64,000 nucleotides of DNA from NCBI GenBank assembly GCA_002842045.1, contig PHBX01000017.1, positions 248,001 through 312,000 of the forward strand, in the 5' to 3' direction. Made by a program: the position numbers and the translations under genes. The notes beneath the pieces are model-generated. The model was not told the DNA's origin. It searched no databases and saw nothing but the letters and a program-made list of their open reading frames with translations. Each line of letters opens with the position of its first letter. The stretch's first letter is position 1. The stretch is from Chloroflexi bacterium HGW-Chloroflexi-3 (GTDB taxonomy: Bacteria > Chloroflexota > Anaerolineae > Anaerolineales > Anaerolineaceae). Positions 27,518 to 36,441 of this stretch are shown piece by piece.

Positions 27518-27598
27518 TCAACCATAAAGCACCCTTTCTTGTAAAAGGGCAAAAAACAAAAATGTGTTGGCAGGGTAGGTTGAGTTGAATGCTTTCAT
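27518..27598 (-). CDS. Phe-rich leader peptide of pheA
   Basis: A 26-codon open frame between a promoter and a terminator, reading on the minus strand toward pheA. Phe is at positions 4, 13, 15 and 16 (core TFLFFALL), and Tyr at 8 and 25. This is the arrangement of E. coli pheL: ribosomes that stall on Phe codons when charged tRNA-Phe is scarce would favour readthrough. There is no Shine-Dalgarno site and only about five to seven bases are expected before the ATG, so translation may be leaderless. The peptide itself probably has no other role. Confidence 0.72.
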   Translation of the reverse strand: MKAFNSTYPANTFLFFALLQERVLYG

Positions 27599-27610
27599 CA
27601 GATGTGTGTC

Positions 27611-27639
27611 ATCTTACAGCATCTGTTGAGTTTAGTCAA
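27611..27639 (-). promoter_or_regulatory. pheA leader promoter
   Basis: On the minus strand TTGACT (27634-27639) and TAAGAT (27611-27616) are 17 bases apart. Transcription would begin near 27604, just before the leader ATG at 27598. Confidence 0.7.
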
Positions 27640-27670
27640 TAGGAAATTTAAAACCAATTTCATTTTGGGG

Positions 27671-27698
27671 TTGACATATTCTTTTTTCGCGTTACAAT
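27671..27698 (+). promoter_or_regulatory. Promoter of the aro operon leader
   Basis: TTGACA (27671-27676) and TACAAT (27693-27698) are 16 bases apart. Transcription would begin near 27705. It diverges from the pheA promoter, with 31 bases between the two -35 boxes. Confidence 0.8.
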
Positions 27699-27714
27699 AT
27701 TTGAAAGGTTAACA

Positions 27715-27795
27715 ATGATCAACATAATAAGCGCTTCAGTTTTCTCTTTTTATTTTTACGGCTCCCACAATCAGGACGCCGTTTGTAGCGCTTAA
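27715..27795 (+). CDS. Phe/Tyr-rich leader peptide of the aro operon
   Basis: A 26-codon open frame with a GAAAGG site six bases upstream. Codons 9-15 read Val-Phe-Ser-Phe-Tyr-Phe-Tyr, five aromatic residues in seven. The sequence around codons 5-7 (AAGCGCT) can pair with AGCGCTT at the stop codon (27787-27793). GCCGTT (27778-27783) can pair with AACGGC in the following terminator (27831-27836). Stalling on the aromatic codons would free GCCGTT and break the terminator. This is a textbook attenuator layout, here controlling the common aromatic pathway. Confidence 0.8.
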   Translation: MINIISASVFSFYFYGSHNQDAVCSA

Positions 27796-27821
27796 TCAGG
27801 TTCAAGTAGTTTTTCAATCTA

Positions 27822-27848
27822 GCGCGAGGTAACGGCCTCGCGCTTTTT
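27822..27848 (+). terminator. Attenuator terminator of the aro operon
   Basis: GCGCGAGG (27822-27829), loop TAACGG, CCTCGCGC (27836-27843), then TTTTT. It ends 16 bases before the aroH ATG, so it must be read through for the operon to be expressed. The loop and first base of the right arm form the target of the GCCGTT antiterminator. Confidence 0.88.
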
Positions 27849-27864
27849 GCTTAAAAGGAGTGCT

Positions 27865-28230
27865 ATGCCAGTAAGAGGAATAAGAGGAGCGATCACAGCA
27901 GCTGAAAATACTGAAAGTTCCATTTTAACTGCTACCATGACGCTGTTGAGAGAAATGATTGCCAGGAATGCCGGTTTGGAAGCCAGCGATCTGGCAAGTG
28001 CCTGGTTTACCGTAACCCCTGATTTGGACACTGCCTACCCGGCAAAAGCCACCCGACAATTTGGTTGGCAACTGGTACCTATGATGTGCTCAACGGAAAT
28101 TCCTGTTCCGGATGGTTTACCACACTGCATCCGGGTCTTGCTGCACTGGAACACATCCAGAAACCAGGATGAGATTTCCCATGTTTATATAGGTGAGGCT
28201 GCGCACCTGAGACCAGATTTATCCAGCTAA
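27865..28230 (+). CDS. aroH: Chorismate mutase, AroH class
   Basis: A 121-residue monofunctional enzyme that rearranges chorismate to prephenate, close in size to the 127-residue trimeric B. subtilis AroH. Family marks are the start [16 protein letters not shown], the active-site Glu region, [18 protein letters not shown] with the catalytic Arg, and [13 protein letters not shown] (here [14 protein letters not shown]). It has an AAAAGGAG site. It is the first gene after the attenuator and supplies prephenate to TyrA (same operon) and PheA (divergent). Confidence 0.97.
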   Translation: MPVRGIRGAITAAENTESSILTATMTLLREMIARNAGLEASDLASAWFTVTPDLDTAYPAKATRQFGWQLVPMMCSTEIPVPDGLPHCIRVLLHWNTSRNQDEISHVYIGEAAHLRPDLSS

Positions 28231-28259
28231 CTTTTAATGGTGAAAGAGGTGTTGTTGTG

Positions 28260-29294
28260 ATGATAGTAATGAAAAGTGAATGTTCACAAAAAGATATTGA
28301 CGAAGTGGTTGATGTAATTAAACGCTGGGGATTGGATACTCATCTTTCTCAAGGGGAAGAACACACCGTAATTGGTGTTGTCGGTGATACCCGCAAGGTA
28401 AAACAAGAGTATTTTTTTCATTTTGAAAGCATTGAACGCATTGTCCCCATATCTCGACCTTATAAAATTGCTTCCCGTGAATTTATTCCCAGGAGCTCTT
28501 CCTTCTCCCTGGACGGTGTTGAGATGGGAGCAGAAGGGGTGGTGCTGATTGCTGGACCCTGTTCAGTGGAAAGCCGTTCCCAGATCCTTGAGACCGCTCA
28601 GGCAGTTCTCGAAGCCGGTGGACATGCATTACGGGGCGGTGCCTTCAAGCCGCGCACTTCACCTTATTCTTTTCAAGGAATGGGTGAAGAAGGGTTGCAA
28701 TACCTGGCAGAAGCTCGCGAGAAAACCGGATTGCCGATCGTGACTGAGGTTATGTCGCCTGAACAGATACCGCTGATTTGCCAGTACGCCGATGTTTTGC
28801 AAATTGGTGCCCGTAATATGCAAAATTACACCCTATTACACGCTGTTGGGGCTTCTCAACACCCAGTCCTGATCAAACGCGGTATGTCCGCCACGGTTGA
28901 AGAATTGTTGATGGCCGCAGAATATATACTCTCCCATGGCAATCGCAGAGTAATCTTGTGTGAACGTGGGATTCGTACATTCGAAAATTCCACCCGTAAC
29001 ACAACTGACATTAACGCCATCCCGGTATTAAAAGAATTGACTCACCTGCCAGTAATACTTGATCCCAGTCACAGCACTGGCAATTGGAAATATGTTACCG
29101 CTATCGCACGCGCTGGAATCGCCGCCGGTGCGGATGGTTTGATCGTGGAAGTTCACCCCCACCCACAGGAAGCTCTTTCGGATGGAGGTCAATCTCTCAC
29201 GCCTGAGCGTTTTCAGACCATGATCCGGGAGGTACGTCAGATCAGTGAAGCTGTCGGACGAAGTCTGGCACCTTCAAAAGCTGGGAACCAATAA
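28260..29294 (+). CDS. aroF: 3-deoxy-7-phosphoheptulonate synthase (type I beta)
   Basis: First enzyme of the shikimate pathway: condenses phosphoenolpyruvate and erythrose 4-phosphate. Residues 1-70 are a ferredoxin-like regulatory domain ([10 protein letters not shown] start typical of the Bacillus/Thermotoga type). The barrel follows, with [55 protein letters not shown] and LDPSHSTG. The ATG at 28260 was chosen over a GTG one codon earlier on family grounds; AGAGGTG lies upstream. The N-terminal domain usually gives feedback control by Tyr or Phe. Confidence 0.96.
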   Translation: MIVMKSECSQKDIDEVVDVIKRWGLDTHLSQGEEHTVIGVVGDTRKVKQEYFFHFESIERIVPISRPYKIASREFIPRSSSFSLDGVEMGAEGVVLIAGPCSVESRSQILETAQAVLEAGGHALRGGAFKPRTSPYSFQGMGEEGLQYLAEAREKTGLPIVTEVMSPEQIPLICQYADVLQIGARNMQNYTLLHAVGASQHPVLIKRGMSATVEELLMAAEYILSHGNRRVILCERGIRTFENSTRNTTDINAIPVLKELTHLPVILDPSHSTGNWKYVTAIARAGIAAGADGLIVEVHPHPQEALSDGGQSLTPERFQTMIREVRQISEAVGRSLAPSKAGNQ

Positions 29295-30160
29295 TGCACT
29301 TCGATGATTCTCTGCGCCAACAAAAGATTGCCATTCTGGGATTAGGATTGATGGGCGGCTCTTTAGCGTTGGCATTACACGGCAAATGCGCGAAACTATT
29401 GGGGATCGACCATGACCCTCAAATTGTTTCACAGTCATTGGCACAAGGAGTTGTTGACCAGGCAAGTGTGAGTCCAAATGCAATTCTGCCACAAGCAGAT
29501 GTGATCATTCTCGCCGTACCAGTCAAGGCAATTGTCCAAATTATCCCGCAGCTTCCCGTTTGGATTCCAGAAGGTGCTCTGGTAATGGATCTGGGTTCCA
29601 CCAAATCACAAATATGCAAAACTTTAGAGACATTACCAGAGCAATTCTCTGCCATCGGTGGGCATCCAATGTGTGGAAAAGAAGTGTCGACGCTGGAAAA
29701 CGCTGAAGCCAGCCTATTTCAAAATAGCCCTTTCGTTTTGGTTCAATGTGCCAACACTTATCCAACCAGTCAGACTTTTGCAGAGCAACTGGTGCAGGCT
29801 ATAGGTGCAAAACCTGTATGGTTGGATGCTGCAACCCACGATCTATGGGTTGCATTTACAAGCCATTCCCCCTATTTGGTCGCCAATGCATTGGCTTCCT
29901 CAACCCTCCTGGATGCTACCCCGCTGGCATCCAGTGGCTGGCGAAGTACAACCCGCCTGGCAGGTTCATCCCTGCAAATGATGCATGATATATTAAGCAC
30001 GAATACAGATCATGTTCTTACAGCAATTGATCAATTCTCGGAACACCTTGCACAAATCCGGTATTTGTTAGCTTCCCAAAACCTGAAAGAGTTAGAAGTG
30101 CTCTTAAATAACGGTCGGAGCAATTATTTAACCATTAGTAAGCATGGAGACGCACCATGA
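29294..30160 (+). CDS. tyrA: Prephenate dehydrogenase
   Basis: A 288-residue enzyme that oxidatively decarboxylates prephenate to 4-hydroxyphenylpyruvate with NAD(P)+. The nucleotide fold is at the start (IAILGLGLMGGSLALAL) with an acidic residue in LGIDHD, suggesting NAD+. The substrate region has DLGSTKSQI, GGHPMCGKE and FTSHSPYLVANALA. There is no ACT domain. Its start overlaps the previous stop (TAATG), so it is translationally coupled. Confidence 0.95.
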   Translation: MHFDDSLRQQKIAILGLGLMGGSLALALHGKCAKLLGIDHDPQIVSQSLAQGVVDQASVSPNAILPQADVIILAVPVKAIVQIIPQLPVWIPEGALVMDLGSTKSQICKTLETLPEQFSAIGGHPMCGKEVSTLENAEASLFQNSPFVLVQCANTYPTSQTFAEQLVQAIGAKPVWLDAATHDLWVAFTSHSPYLVANALASSTLLDATPLASSGWRSTTRLAGSSLQMMHDILSTNTDHVLTAIDQFSEHLAQIRYLLASQNLKELEVLLNNGRSNYLTISKHGDAP

Positions 30161-31476
30161 ATCGATTGATTCCACCTTCAAAGCGATTAATAGCACAATT
30201 CTCGCCCACTGCTGCTTTCAATATCCCAGGCGATAAATCGCTTTCGCATCGTGCAGCTTTGTTTTCAGCACTGGCTGAAGGTGAAAGCATGATCAGTAAT
30301 TTCCTCGATTCAGGCGTGACCCACGTGATGTTAACCGCCCTCTCCGCTCTGGATATTGAATGGACATTAGATGCAAATACCCTGGTTGTCCATGGCAAAG
30401 GGTTGAACGGATTCACAACGCCAGCTGAACCTTTATATTGCGGTCATTCCGCTACCACAATCCGTTTGTTGGCAGGCGCTGTAGCTGCCTCCGGGATTGG
30501 GGTAACTCTGGACGGTAGTCCAGGGCTTCGTAAACGACCAATGGACAGAATTATTGACCCCTTACGAAAATTAGGCGTAGAAATATCAGCGTCCAACACA
30601 GGGACTGCTCCCCTGGTACTAACAGCACGCGATCCGCGAAAAGGGTTGCTGGGGGGTACTATTCAGCTTTCACAGGCAAGCGCTCAGGTAAAGACCTGTG
30701 TGTTGTTGGCTGGTCTGGCTGCTCAATCTGATCTCATCATCCACGAACCTGGTCCATCACGTGATCATAGTGAACGGATGTTGAAATCCATGGGTGTGCC
30801 ATTACAAATCAATGGCTTGACCATTCGCATGCCCCAATTTTCAACACCACTACAACCACTCTCATTGCGCCTGCCAGGTGATATATCTGCAGCTGCATTT
30901 TTGATTGTCGCGGCCATAATCACCCCGGAATCAAATTTTATTTTTGAAGAAGTTGGCTTAAATCCTACACGTACCGGATTATTGGATGTTCTCACTGCCA
31001 TGGGAGCAAATCTGGACATGCAGGTTACTTCTCAAATTGCAGGTGAATTAACCGGTAGAATCATTGCCCGTAGCAGTAAGTTAAACGGCATTACCGTGTC
31101 TGGTGACCTGGTAGTGCGTATGATTGATGAATTTCCAATATTTGCAGTAGCCGCAGCCTGTGCTGAGGGAGAGACAGTGGTGAAAGATGCCGGCGAGTTG
31201 CGTTATAAAGAATCAGATCGAATCAAAGCTTTATGCCAGCAATTGCAGAAAATTGGAATAAAGATCAGAGAAACACAGGATGGATTTATCATCCAGGGAA
31301 ACCAACACATCCCTGGAGGAACCGCACAAAGCTGTGGTGATCATCGTCTGGCAATGTCTCTTGCAGTCGCTGGATTGGCATCTAAACACGGTGTCTCGGT
31401 TGAAGGTGCCAATATCATCAACCAATCCTTCCCAGCTTTTTTCGATCTGCTGCAACACACAGGAACATCCCTATGA
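30157..31476 (+). CDS. aroA: 3-phosphoshikimate 1-carboxyvinyltransferase (EPSP synthase)
   Basis: A 439-residue enzyme that transfers enolpyruvyl from PEP to shikimate 3-phosphate. Visible: PGDKSLSHRAALFSALAEG (active-site Lys, Arg), the GHSATTIRLLAG loop, LRKRPMDRI, AQVKTCVLLAGL, LPGDISAAAFLIVAA, DEFPIFAVAAACAEG, LRYKESDRI and DHRLAMSLAVAGL. The loop reads GHSATTIRLL where the common class I enzyme has GNAGTAMR, which is typical of class II, often glyphosate-tolerant enzymes. ATGA overlap with tyrA. Confidence 0.96.
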   Translation: MNRLIPPSKRLIAQFSPTAAFNIPGDKSLSHRAALFSALAEGESMISNFLDSGVTHVMLTALSALDIEWTLDANTLVVHGKGLNGFTTPAEPLYCGHSATTIRLLAGAVAASGIGVTLDGSPGLRKRPMDRIIDPLRKLGVEISASNTGTAPLVLTARDPRKGLLGGTIQLSQASAQVKTCVLLAGLAAQSDLIIHEPGPSRDHSERMLKSMGVPLQINGLTIRMPQFSTPLQPLSLRLPGDISAAAFLIVAAIITPESNFIFEEVGLNPTRTGLLDVLTAMGANLDMQVTSQIAGELTGRIIARSSKLNGITVSGDLVVRMIDEFPIFAVAAACAEGETVVKDAGELRYKESDRIKALCQQLQKIGIKIRETQDGFIIQGNQHIPGGTAQSCGDHRLAMSLAVAGLASKHGVSVEGANIINQSFPAFFDLLQHTGTSL

Positions 31477-32339
31477 AAAAAAGAAAAATTTGGCGATTAG
31501 GATTGATCGGTTATCCGTTAGATCATAGTTATTCACCGCTTTTACATCAAACCGCTCTGGTGGACGCTGGATTAACTGGTACTTACACATTATATTCATT
31601 GCCAGACCCACAGCAAATCGCACCACTTCTCGAAAAACTACGCACTGGTGAATTGGATGGATTGAATGTTACCATTCCTTATAAAAAAGAGGTTACGCGC
31701 TACCTGGATGGGTTAACCACCTCCGCTCACGCAATCGGTGCGGTCAACACTATTTTTTGGAAAGGCGGGATGTTGATCGGAGATAACACCGATGCCCCTG
31801 GATTCGGGCAGGATCTGGAACACAGTTTCAGAGGATATAGCCATTCCGGTAACCATGCGCTTGTGTTGGGTGCTGGCGGTGCTGCCTGCTCGGTAGTGTA
31901 TGCATTGCTCATCCAGGGTTGGGCGGTAACCTTAGCCGCCAGAAGGGTTTCCCAGGCAATGCTACTGTCCGAGAGCTTCAATTACCCCAATCTTCACACC
32001 ACACATTGGGAAGCAGTATCCAATCCATCATTCTTAAAGAAATTTTCCTTGCTGGTGAACACCACACCTGTTGGGATGGCACCTCTTATTGATCAAAACC
32101 CGCTTGCGGCTGATATCACTTTACCTGCTGGTATGCTGGTCTATGACCTGATCTATAATCCCCAAAAAACCCGCTTGCTGCAATTGGCAGAGAAAAACAA
32201 CGCAAAGGCTATTAATGGATTGGGAATGTTACTGCAACAGGCAGTTTTATCTTTTGAAATCTGGACAGGCAAAAAGGTGTCTGTAGAAAAAATGCGGCAA
32301 GTTTTGGAAAAAAAACTGGAATCGGAGGAAGAACGATGA
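31473..32339 (+). CDS. aroE: Shikimate dehydrogenase
   Basis: A 288-residue NADPH enzyme that reduces 3-dehydroshikimate to shikimate. The substrate domain shows LIGYPLDHSYSPLLHQ and LDGLNVTIPYKKEV with the catalytic Lys, then AIGAVNTIFW and GDNTDAPGF. The cofactor domain has LVLGAGGAACSVVYAL and the NADPH-type AARRVSQA. It ends with INGLGMLLQQAVLSFEIWTG. The start codon overlaps the aroA stop by ATGA. Confidence 0.96.
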   Translation: MKKRKIWRLGLIGYPLDHSYSPLLHQTALVDAGLTGTYTLYSLPDPQQIAPLLEKLRTGELDGLNVTIPYKKEVTRYLDGLTTSAHAIGAVNTIFWKGGMLIGDNTDAPGFGQDLEHSFRGYSHSGNHALVLGAGGAACSVVYALLIQGWAVTLAARRVSQAMLLSESFNYPNLHTTHWEAVSNPSFLKKFSLLVNTTPVGMAPLIDQNPLAADITLPAGMLVYDLIYNPQKTRLLQLAEKNNAKAINGLGMLLQQAVLSFEIWTGKKVSVEKMRQVLEKKLESEEER

Positions 32340-33508
32340 CTCTTCGCTTTTTAACCGCCGGGGAATCACACGGGCTCCAAATGACTGCCATCGTCGATGG
32401 TCTCCCAGCAGGTATACCGGTGGACGTTGAACAAATCAATGTTGACCTTGCTCGCCGCCAAAAATCGTTAGGCGCTGGCGGCAGGATGCGCATTGAAAAC
32501 GATCAGGTGGTAATTAGTTCTGGTGTGATGGCAGGTAAAACAATCGGAGCGCCGGTAACCCTTGTGGTTGAGAACCGCGACCATACCCGCTGGACAGGCA
32601 AAGAAATAAAAAGCTTTACCACTCCGCGTCCTGGACATGCCGACTTGAGTGGATTGATAAAGTATGGCATGCAGGATATTCGTCCGGTGTTGGAACGCGC
32701 ATCTGCACGTGAAACTGTTTCAAGAGTAGCGGTCGGTGCTCTCTGCCGCCAGTTTCTTGCTCAGTTTGGAATTCAAATTGGCGGATATGTAAGTGCCATC
32801 GGCACCATTCAGGCAGACTTGAGTGAACTATCTTTTGAAGAACGTATCCGCATTGCACGCAACACGACCAGTGGGTGCCCGCACCCGGATGCCGATGCAG
32901 CCATGCAGGCTGCCATCGAGTCAATCATGCACCAAGGCGATACCTTGGGCGGGGTGATTGAGGTTATTGCTTTGGGTGTGCCACCCGGGTTGGGATCGTA
33001 TGTTCAATATGACCGCCGTTTGGATGCCCGGCTGGCTTCAGCAATGTTGAGCGTGCAGGCGATGAAAGCGGTTGAAATTGGCGATGCCTTTACCAATGCG
33101 GCTCTTCGAGGTAGCCAGGTGCATGACCCAATTAATCTGGTAGGAGATCAGATTCTACGCCTCAGTAACCGTGATGGCGGACTAGAAGGCGGAGTGACCA
33201 CCGGACAACCGCTTTTGTTAAGGGTGGCGATGAAACCTATCGCCACAACCTTAATCCCCCAGCGCACGGTGGATCTCTCCAGCGCACAAGAGACAGAAAC
33301 TATCTATGAGCGTTCTGATTTCTGTCCTGTACCCCGCGCTGTCGTGATCCTTGAAGCGATGGCTGCCATCGTGTTAGCGGATGCGCTGATTGAAAAGTTG
33401 GGCGGCGATTCGATTGCTGAAATGGAACCACGTTTTCAATTATTACGGCAAGCTCGTCTGGCTGACTTGCAACTGAAACAGCAAACTTATACCTGGTGGG
33501 AAGTCTAA
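32336..33508 (+). CDS. aroC: Chorismate synthase
   Basis: A 390-residue FMN-dependent enzyme that makes chorismate from EPSP. Family signatures: LTAGESHGLQMTAIVDGLPAG, RRQKSLGAGGRMRIE, TTPRPGHADLSGLIKY, VLERASARETVSRVAVGA, SGCPHPDADAAM and RDGGLEGGVTTGQPLLLRVAMKP, split here by normal turns. The ATGA overlap with aroE continues the tight operon. Confidence 0.97.
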   Translation: MTLRFLTAGESHGLQMTAIVDGLPAGIPVDVEQINVDLARRQKSLGAGGRMRIENDQVVISSGVMAGKTIGAPVTLVVENRDHTRWTGKEIKSFTTPRPGHADLSGLIKYGMQDIRPVLERASARETVSRVAVGALCRQFLAQFGIQIGGYVSAIGTIQADLSELSFEERIRIARNTTSGCPHPDADAAMQAAIESIMHQGDTLGGVIEVIALGVPPGLGSYVQYDRRLDARLASAMLSVQAMKAVEIGDAFTNAALRGSQVHDPINLVGDQILRLSNRDGGLEGGVTTGQPLLLRVAMKPIATTLIPQRTVDLSSAQETETIYERSDFCPVPRAVVILEAMAAIVLADALIEKLGGDSIAEMEPRFQLLRQARLADLQLKQQTYTWWEV

Positions 33509-33510
33509 AG

Positions 33511-35106
33511 ATGGGAAATTCGCTTATTTTTCTCTACGGGCCACCTGGTAGTGGTAAATCCAGTCTCGGGCTTGCACTGGCACAGCAGCTAAACCGTGTT
33601 TTCATTGACTTGGACGAGCGTATTGAAACATTCGTTGGGTGCAGTATCATCGATATTTTTAATATCCAGGGAGAAGCAGCTTTCCGAGCCATTGAAAAGT
33701 CAGTATTAAAAACAGTCATTCAGGAATCCTCCCATGCGGTGATTGCTCTTGGGGGTGGTGCTTTATTGACAGAGGAAAACCGCATAACTGTCCAGGCAGC
33801 TGGCAAGGTTTTGTGTTTAACCGCCAGTTACGAAACCTTGCTGTCACGTCTGAGCGTGGCTAAACAGAAACGACCTTTGTTGGTGGACACTCCAGAAGAA
33901 TCGTTAAGAACCCTGTTAAAGACTCGCCATCAGCATTACCAATCCTTTACACCTTTAAAGATAGATGGACTCGACCATAGCCAGCTGCTTGAGAATGCCC
34001 AACGCCACTTGGGATTATTTCACGTAAGCGGGATGGGCACCGGTTATGATATCCTGATCTCCCCGGGTCTATTGCACCAGGTTGGAGAAATTTGTCTTGA
34101 GAAAGATTTAAAAGGTCCAATCGTGGTGGTCAGTGATACCAATGTAGCTGCCCATTATCGTGAATTGCTACTGGATGGCTTGCATCGATCTGGATATCAA
34201 ACCAGTTTCGTTGAACTGCCACCTGGCGAGCAGTATAAAAACATCGATACGCTGCAATCCCTTTGGCAGGCATTTCTGGAAGTCGGACTGGAACGCAATA
34301 GCACTGTGCTGGCATTAGGCGGAGGTGTGATCAGTGATCTGGCGGGTTTTGCGGCAGCAACCTTTAAACGTGGTGTATCCTGGATTGTTTGCCCAACCAC
34401 CTTGCTGGCTATGGTAGATGCCGGGCTGGGTGGTAAAACCGGGATAGACTTACCACAGGGAAAAAATCTGATTGGTGCTTTTCATGCCCCACAATTAGTA
34501 ATCGTTGATCCTGATTGTCTGGACACTTTACCCGATGAAGAAGTCCGCAATGGCATGGGGGAAGTCATCAAACACGGTATAATTGACGACCCCGCCTTAT
34601 TTAACCTGTGCCGAGGGAACTGGCAGGAACAATTAACAAAAATCGTAATAGCTGCCATGGCTGTCAAGATTAACATCATTTGTCAGGACCCATTGGAAAA
34701 AGACCGCCGTGCAGTCCTTAACCTGGGTCATACGGTCGGGCATGCACTTGAGGTGGCTTCGGGTTTCCAATTAAAGCATGGGGAGGCAATTGGCGTGGGA
34801 TTACTTGCTGAAACCAAAATTGCTGAACAGATCGGGGTGGCATATACACAAGAATTGTCTGCTTCGATTTGCGAAGTGCTCTTTCATATTGGCCTGCCAA
34901 CCCGTATTCCAGCAGAAATTGATCTGGATGAGGTCATACAGCTTATCCAGCAAGATAAAAAACGTGCTGGAGGTGTGGTGCGGTTTGCCTTACCTCTGGA
35001 AATTGGAAAAGCCGAGATTGGATACCAGGTTGATCCATCTCTGGTACACAAGGTGCTGACACAATTGCAAACTAAACACATTTTAAAGGAGAAAGGAATC
35101 CGATGA
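33511..35106 (+). CDS. aroKB: Shikimate kinase-3-dehydroquinate synthase fusion
   Basis: A 531-residue bifunctional protein. Residues 1-170 are shikimate kinase (LYGPPGSGKSSLG Walker A, FIDLDERIE shikimate-binding Asp, EAAFRAIE, ALGGGALL, and the lid around KQKRPLL). Residues 180-531 are 3-dehydroquinate synthase (GGGVISDLAGFAAATFKRG, PTTLLAMVDAGLGGKTGID, GMGEVIKHG, LNLGHTVGHALEVASG with Zn-binding His residues). The fused steps are not consecutive (steps 2 and 5), so the benefit is probably stoichiometry. The ATG at 33511 is preferred over a GTG at 33496 because GGGAAG lies upstream. Confidence 0.94.
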   Translation: MGNSLIFLYGPPGSGKSSLGLALAQQLNRVFIDLDERIETFVGCSIIDIFNIQGEAAFRAIEKSVLKTVIQESSHAVIALGGGALLTEENRITVQAAGKVLCLTASYETLLSRLSVAKQKRPLLVDTPEESLRTLLKTRHQHYQSFTPLKIDGLDHSQLLENAQRHLGLFHVSGMGTGYDILISPGLLHQVGEICLEKDLKGPIVVVSDTNVAAHYRELLLDGLHRSGYQTSFVELPPGEQYKNIDTLQSLWQAFLEVGLERNSTVLALGGGVISDLAGFAAATFKRGVSWIVCPTTLLAMVDAGLGGKTGIDLPQGKNLIGAFHAPQLVIVDPDCLDTLPDEEVRNGMGEVIKHGIIDDPALFNLCRGNWQEQLTKIVIAAMAVKINIICQDPLEKDRRAVLNLGHTVGHALEVASGFQLKHGEAIGVGLLAETKIAEQIGVAYTQELSASICEVLFHIGLPTRIPAEIDLDEVIQLIQQDKKRAGGVVRFALPLEIGKAEIGYQVDPSLVHKVLTQLQTKHILKEKGIR

Positions 35107-35540
35107 AGAATAATATCCTGGTGTTACACGGCGCCAATCTGAACATGTTGGGTAAACGCGAACCACATATTTACGGACACAAAACACTGGCACAAATTGA
35201 TCAGGCAATACAGGATTCAGGCAGCCAGCTTGGGTTAACCGTGGACTGCCAGCAATTTAACAGTGAGGGAGAATTGGTGACAGCCTTACAAGAAGCGGAG
35301 GATTGGGCGAACGGGGTCTTGTTCAACCCGGGTGGATATACCCACACATCAGTGGTATTACGCGACACTGTTGCTGCGATTTCCATTCCTGTAATCGAGA
35401 TTCATCTCTCAAATACACAGGCACGCGAGGATTTCCGCCGGCATTCTTTAATCGGCCCGGTTTGCAAGGGTAGCATTGCCGGTTTTGGCTGGTATTCATA
35501 TATCCTCGGGCTACATGCTATCAAAGATATGCTGTGTTAA
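35103..35540 (+). CDS. aroQ: 3-dehydroquinate dehydratase, type II
   Basis: A 145-residue dodecamer-type enzyme that dehydrates 3-dehydroquinate. Marks: VLHGANLNMLGKREPHIYG with the catalytic Tyr, DCQQFNSEGELVTAL, FNPGGYTHTSVVLRD, PVIEIHLSNTQAREDFRRHSL (broken here as in the family) and GSIAGFGWYSYILGL. It overlaps aroKB by ATGA and completes all seven shikimate steps in one operon. A 7-bp hairpin (35545-35570) follows and overlaps the end of the convergent transporter gene. Confidence 0.96.
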   Translation: MKNNILVLHGANLNMLGKREPHIYGHKTLAQIDQAIQDSGSQLGLTVDCQQFNSEGELVTALQEAEDWANGVLFNPGGYTHTSVVLRDTVAAISIPVIEIHLSNTQAREDFRRHSLIGPVCKGSIAGFGWYSYILGLHAIKDMLC

Positions 35541-35559
35541 AGTCTTCTCGTGGATATTA

Positions 35560-36441
35560 TTATACGAGAACTGCCTCAAGTTTTTTTCGCCTGCGAATAT
35601 ACCATTCATTAAAGATCAGCGCCGCTACAGCAATACCACCACCGATGATTAAATTAAACCAGCTGGCTCGCTCACCGAAAAATACAATCGAGACAATCAC
35701 CGCCAGCGGAATTTTCAGATCATTAAAAATCGCCAATGTACCTGCATTCACCTTACGGGCACCTACATTCCACAGGAAGAAACTCAATCCTGAAGCGATG
35801 GCACCCAGATATAGGAGCACGATGATTTGTTGATTGCTGATCGAAAATGTTTCCCAGGGGGTAAAAGCCGCTGCAGATATTCCGGCTGTCAGGAAACCTC
35901 CCAGGTAGAGCAAACCAAACACCTTGAGATTATCAAACTTGCCAGCCGGTAAGGTGGTCATCACCTCACGGTAATACACCTGTCCAAAAGCAAAACCAAG
36001 GTTGGATATCTGCACGATCAGAAAACCGGTTAAAATGTCCGATTGGATCACCCCACCGCGACGTACAATCGCTGTGCCTATCACGGTCAGAACAGTCGCC
36101 AGCAGGCTAACCCAATGCATACGTCTGCGGAAGGCATCATTGATCAGTGTGACATAGATCGGTGTAAAGATGGTGAAAAGCGCCACCTCATATGCCTTCA
36201 GGTATTGGAAAGAATAATTATAGGCAATATACATTACGCCATACTGTATGGCACCAACAAGGATTAAAGCTCCAATTTGCCGCCGGGATAAGCCTTTGAT
36301 GCGAATGAAAGGTAAGAACACCAGCAAAGCCACCAGAATTCTGGCTGCAGCAATAAAATTCGCATCTAACCCTGCCAAAGCATTTTTAATCAAACCAAAA
36401 GAAAAAGCCCAGATGATGGAGACAACCAATAAATAAACCAT
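35560..36441 (-). CDS. EamA/DMT-family transporter
   Basis: A 293-residue, ten-helix drug/metabolite transporter with two EamA repeats (IIWAFSFGLIKNALAGLDANFIAAARI... and GFLIVQISNLGFAFGQVYY...). Family members usually export amino acids or metabolites. It ends 19 bases from the aromatic operon on the opposite strand, so an aromatic export role is possible but only by position. Confidence 0.85.
   Translation of the reverse strand: MVYLLVVSIIWAFSFGLIKNALAGLDANFIAAARILVALLVFLPFIRIKGLSRRQIGALILVGAIQYGVMYIAYNYSFQYLKAYEVALFTIFTPIYVTLINDAFRRRMHWVSLLATVLTVIGTAIVRRGGVIQSDILTGFLIVQISNLGFAFGQVYYREVMTTLPAGKFDNLKVFGLLYLGGFLTAGISAAAFTPWETFSISNQQIIVLLYLGAIASGLSFFLWNVGARKVNAGTLAIFNDLKIPLAVIVSIVFFGERASWFNLIIGGGIAVAALIFNEWYIRRRKKLEAVLV

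Noticed and set aside
27421..27864. T-box riboswitch in front of the aromatic genes
   Set aside because: No T-box consensus (GGTGGNACCGCG) or specifier loop was found, whereas short aromatic-rich ORFs with competing hairpins explain the region.
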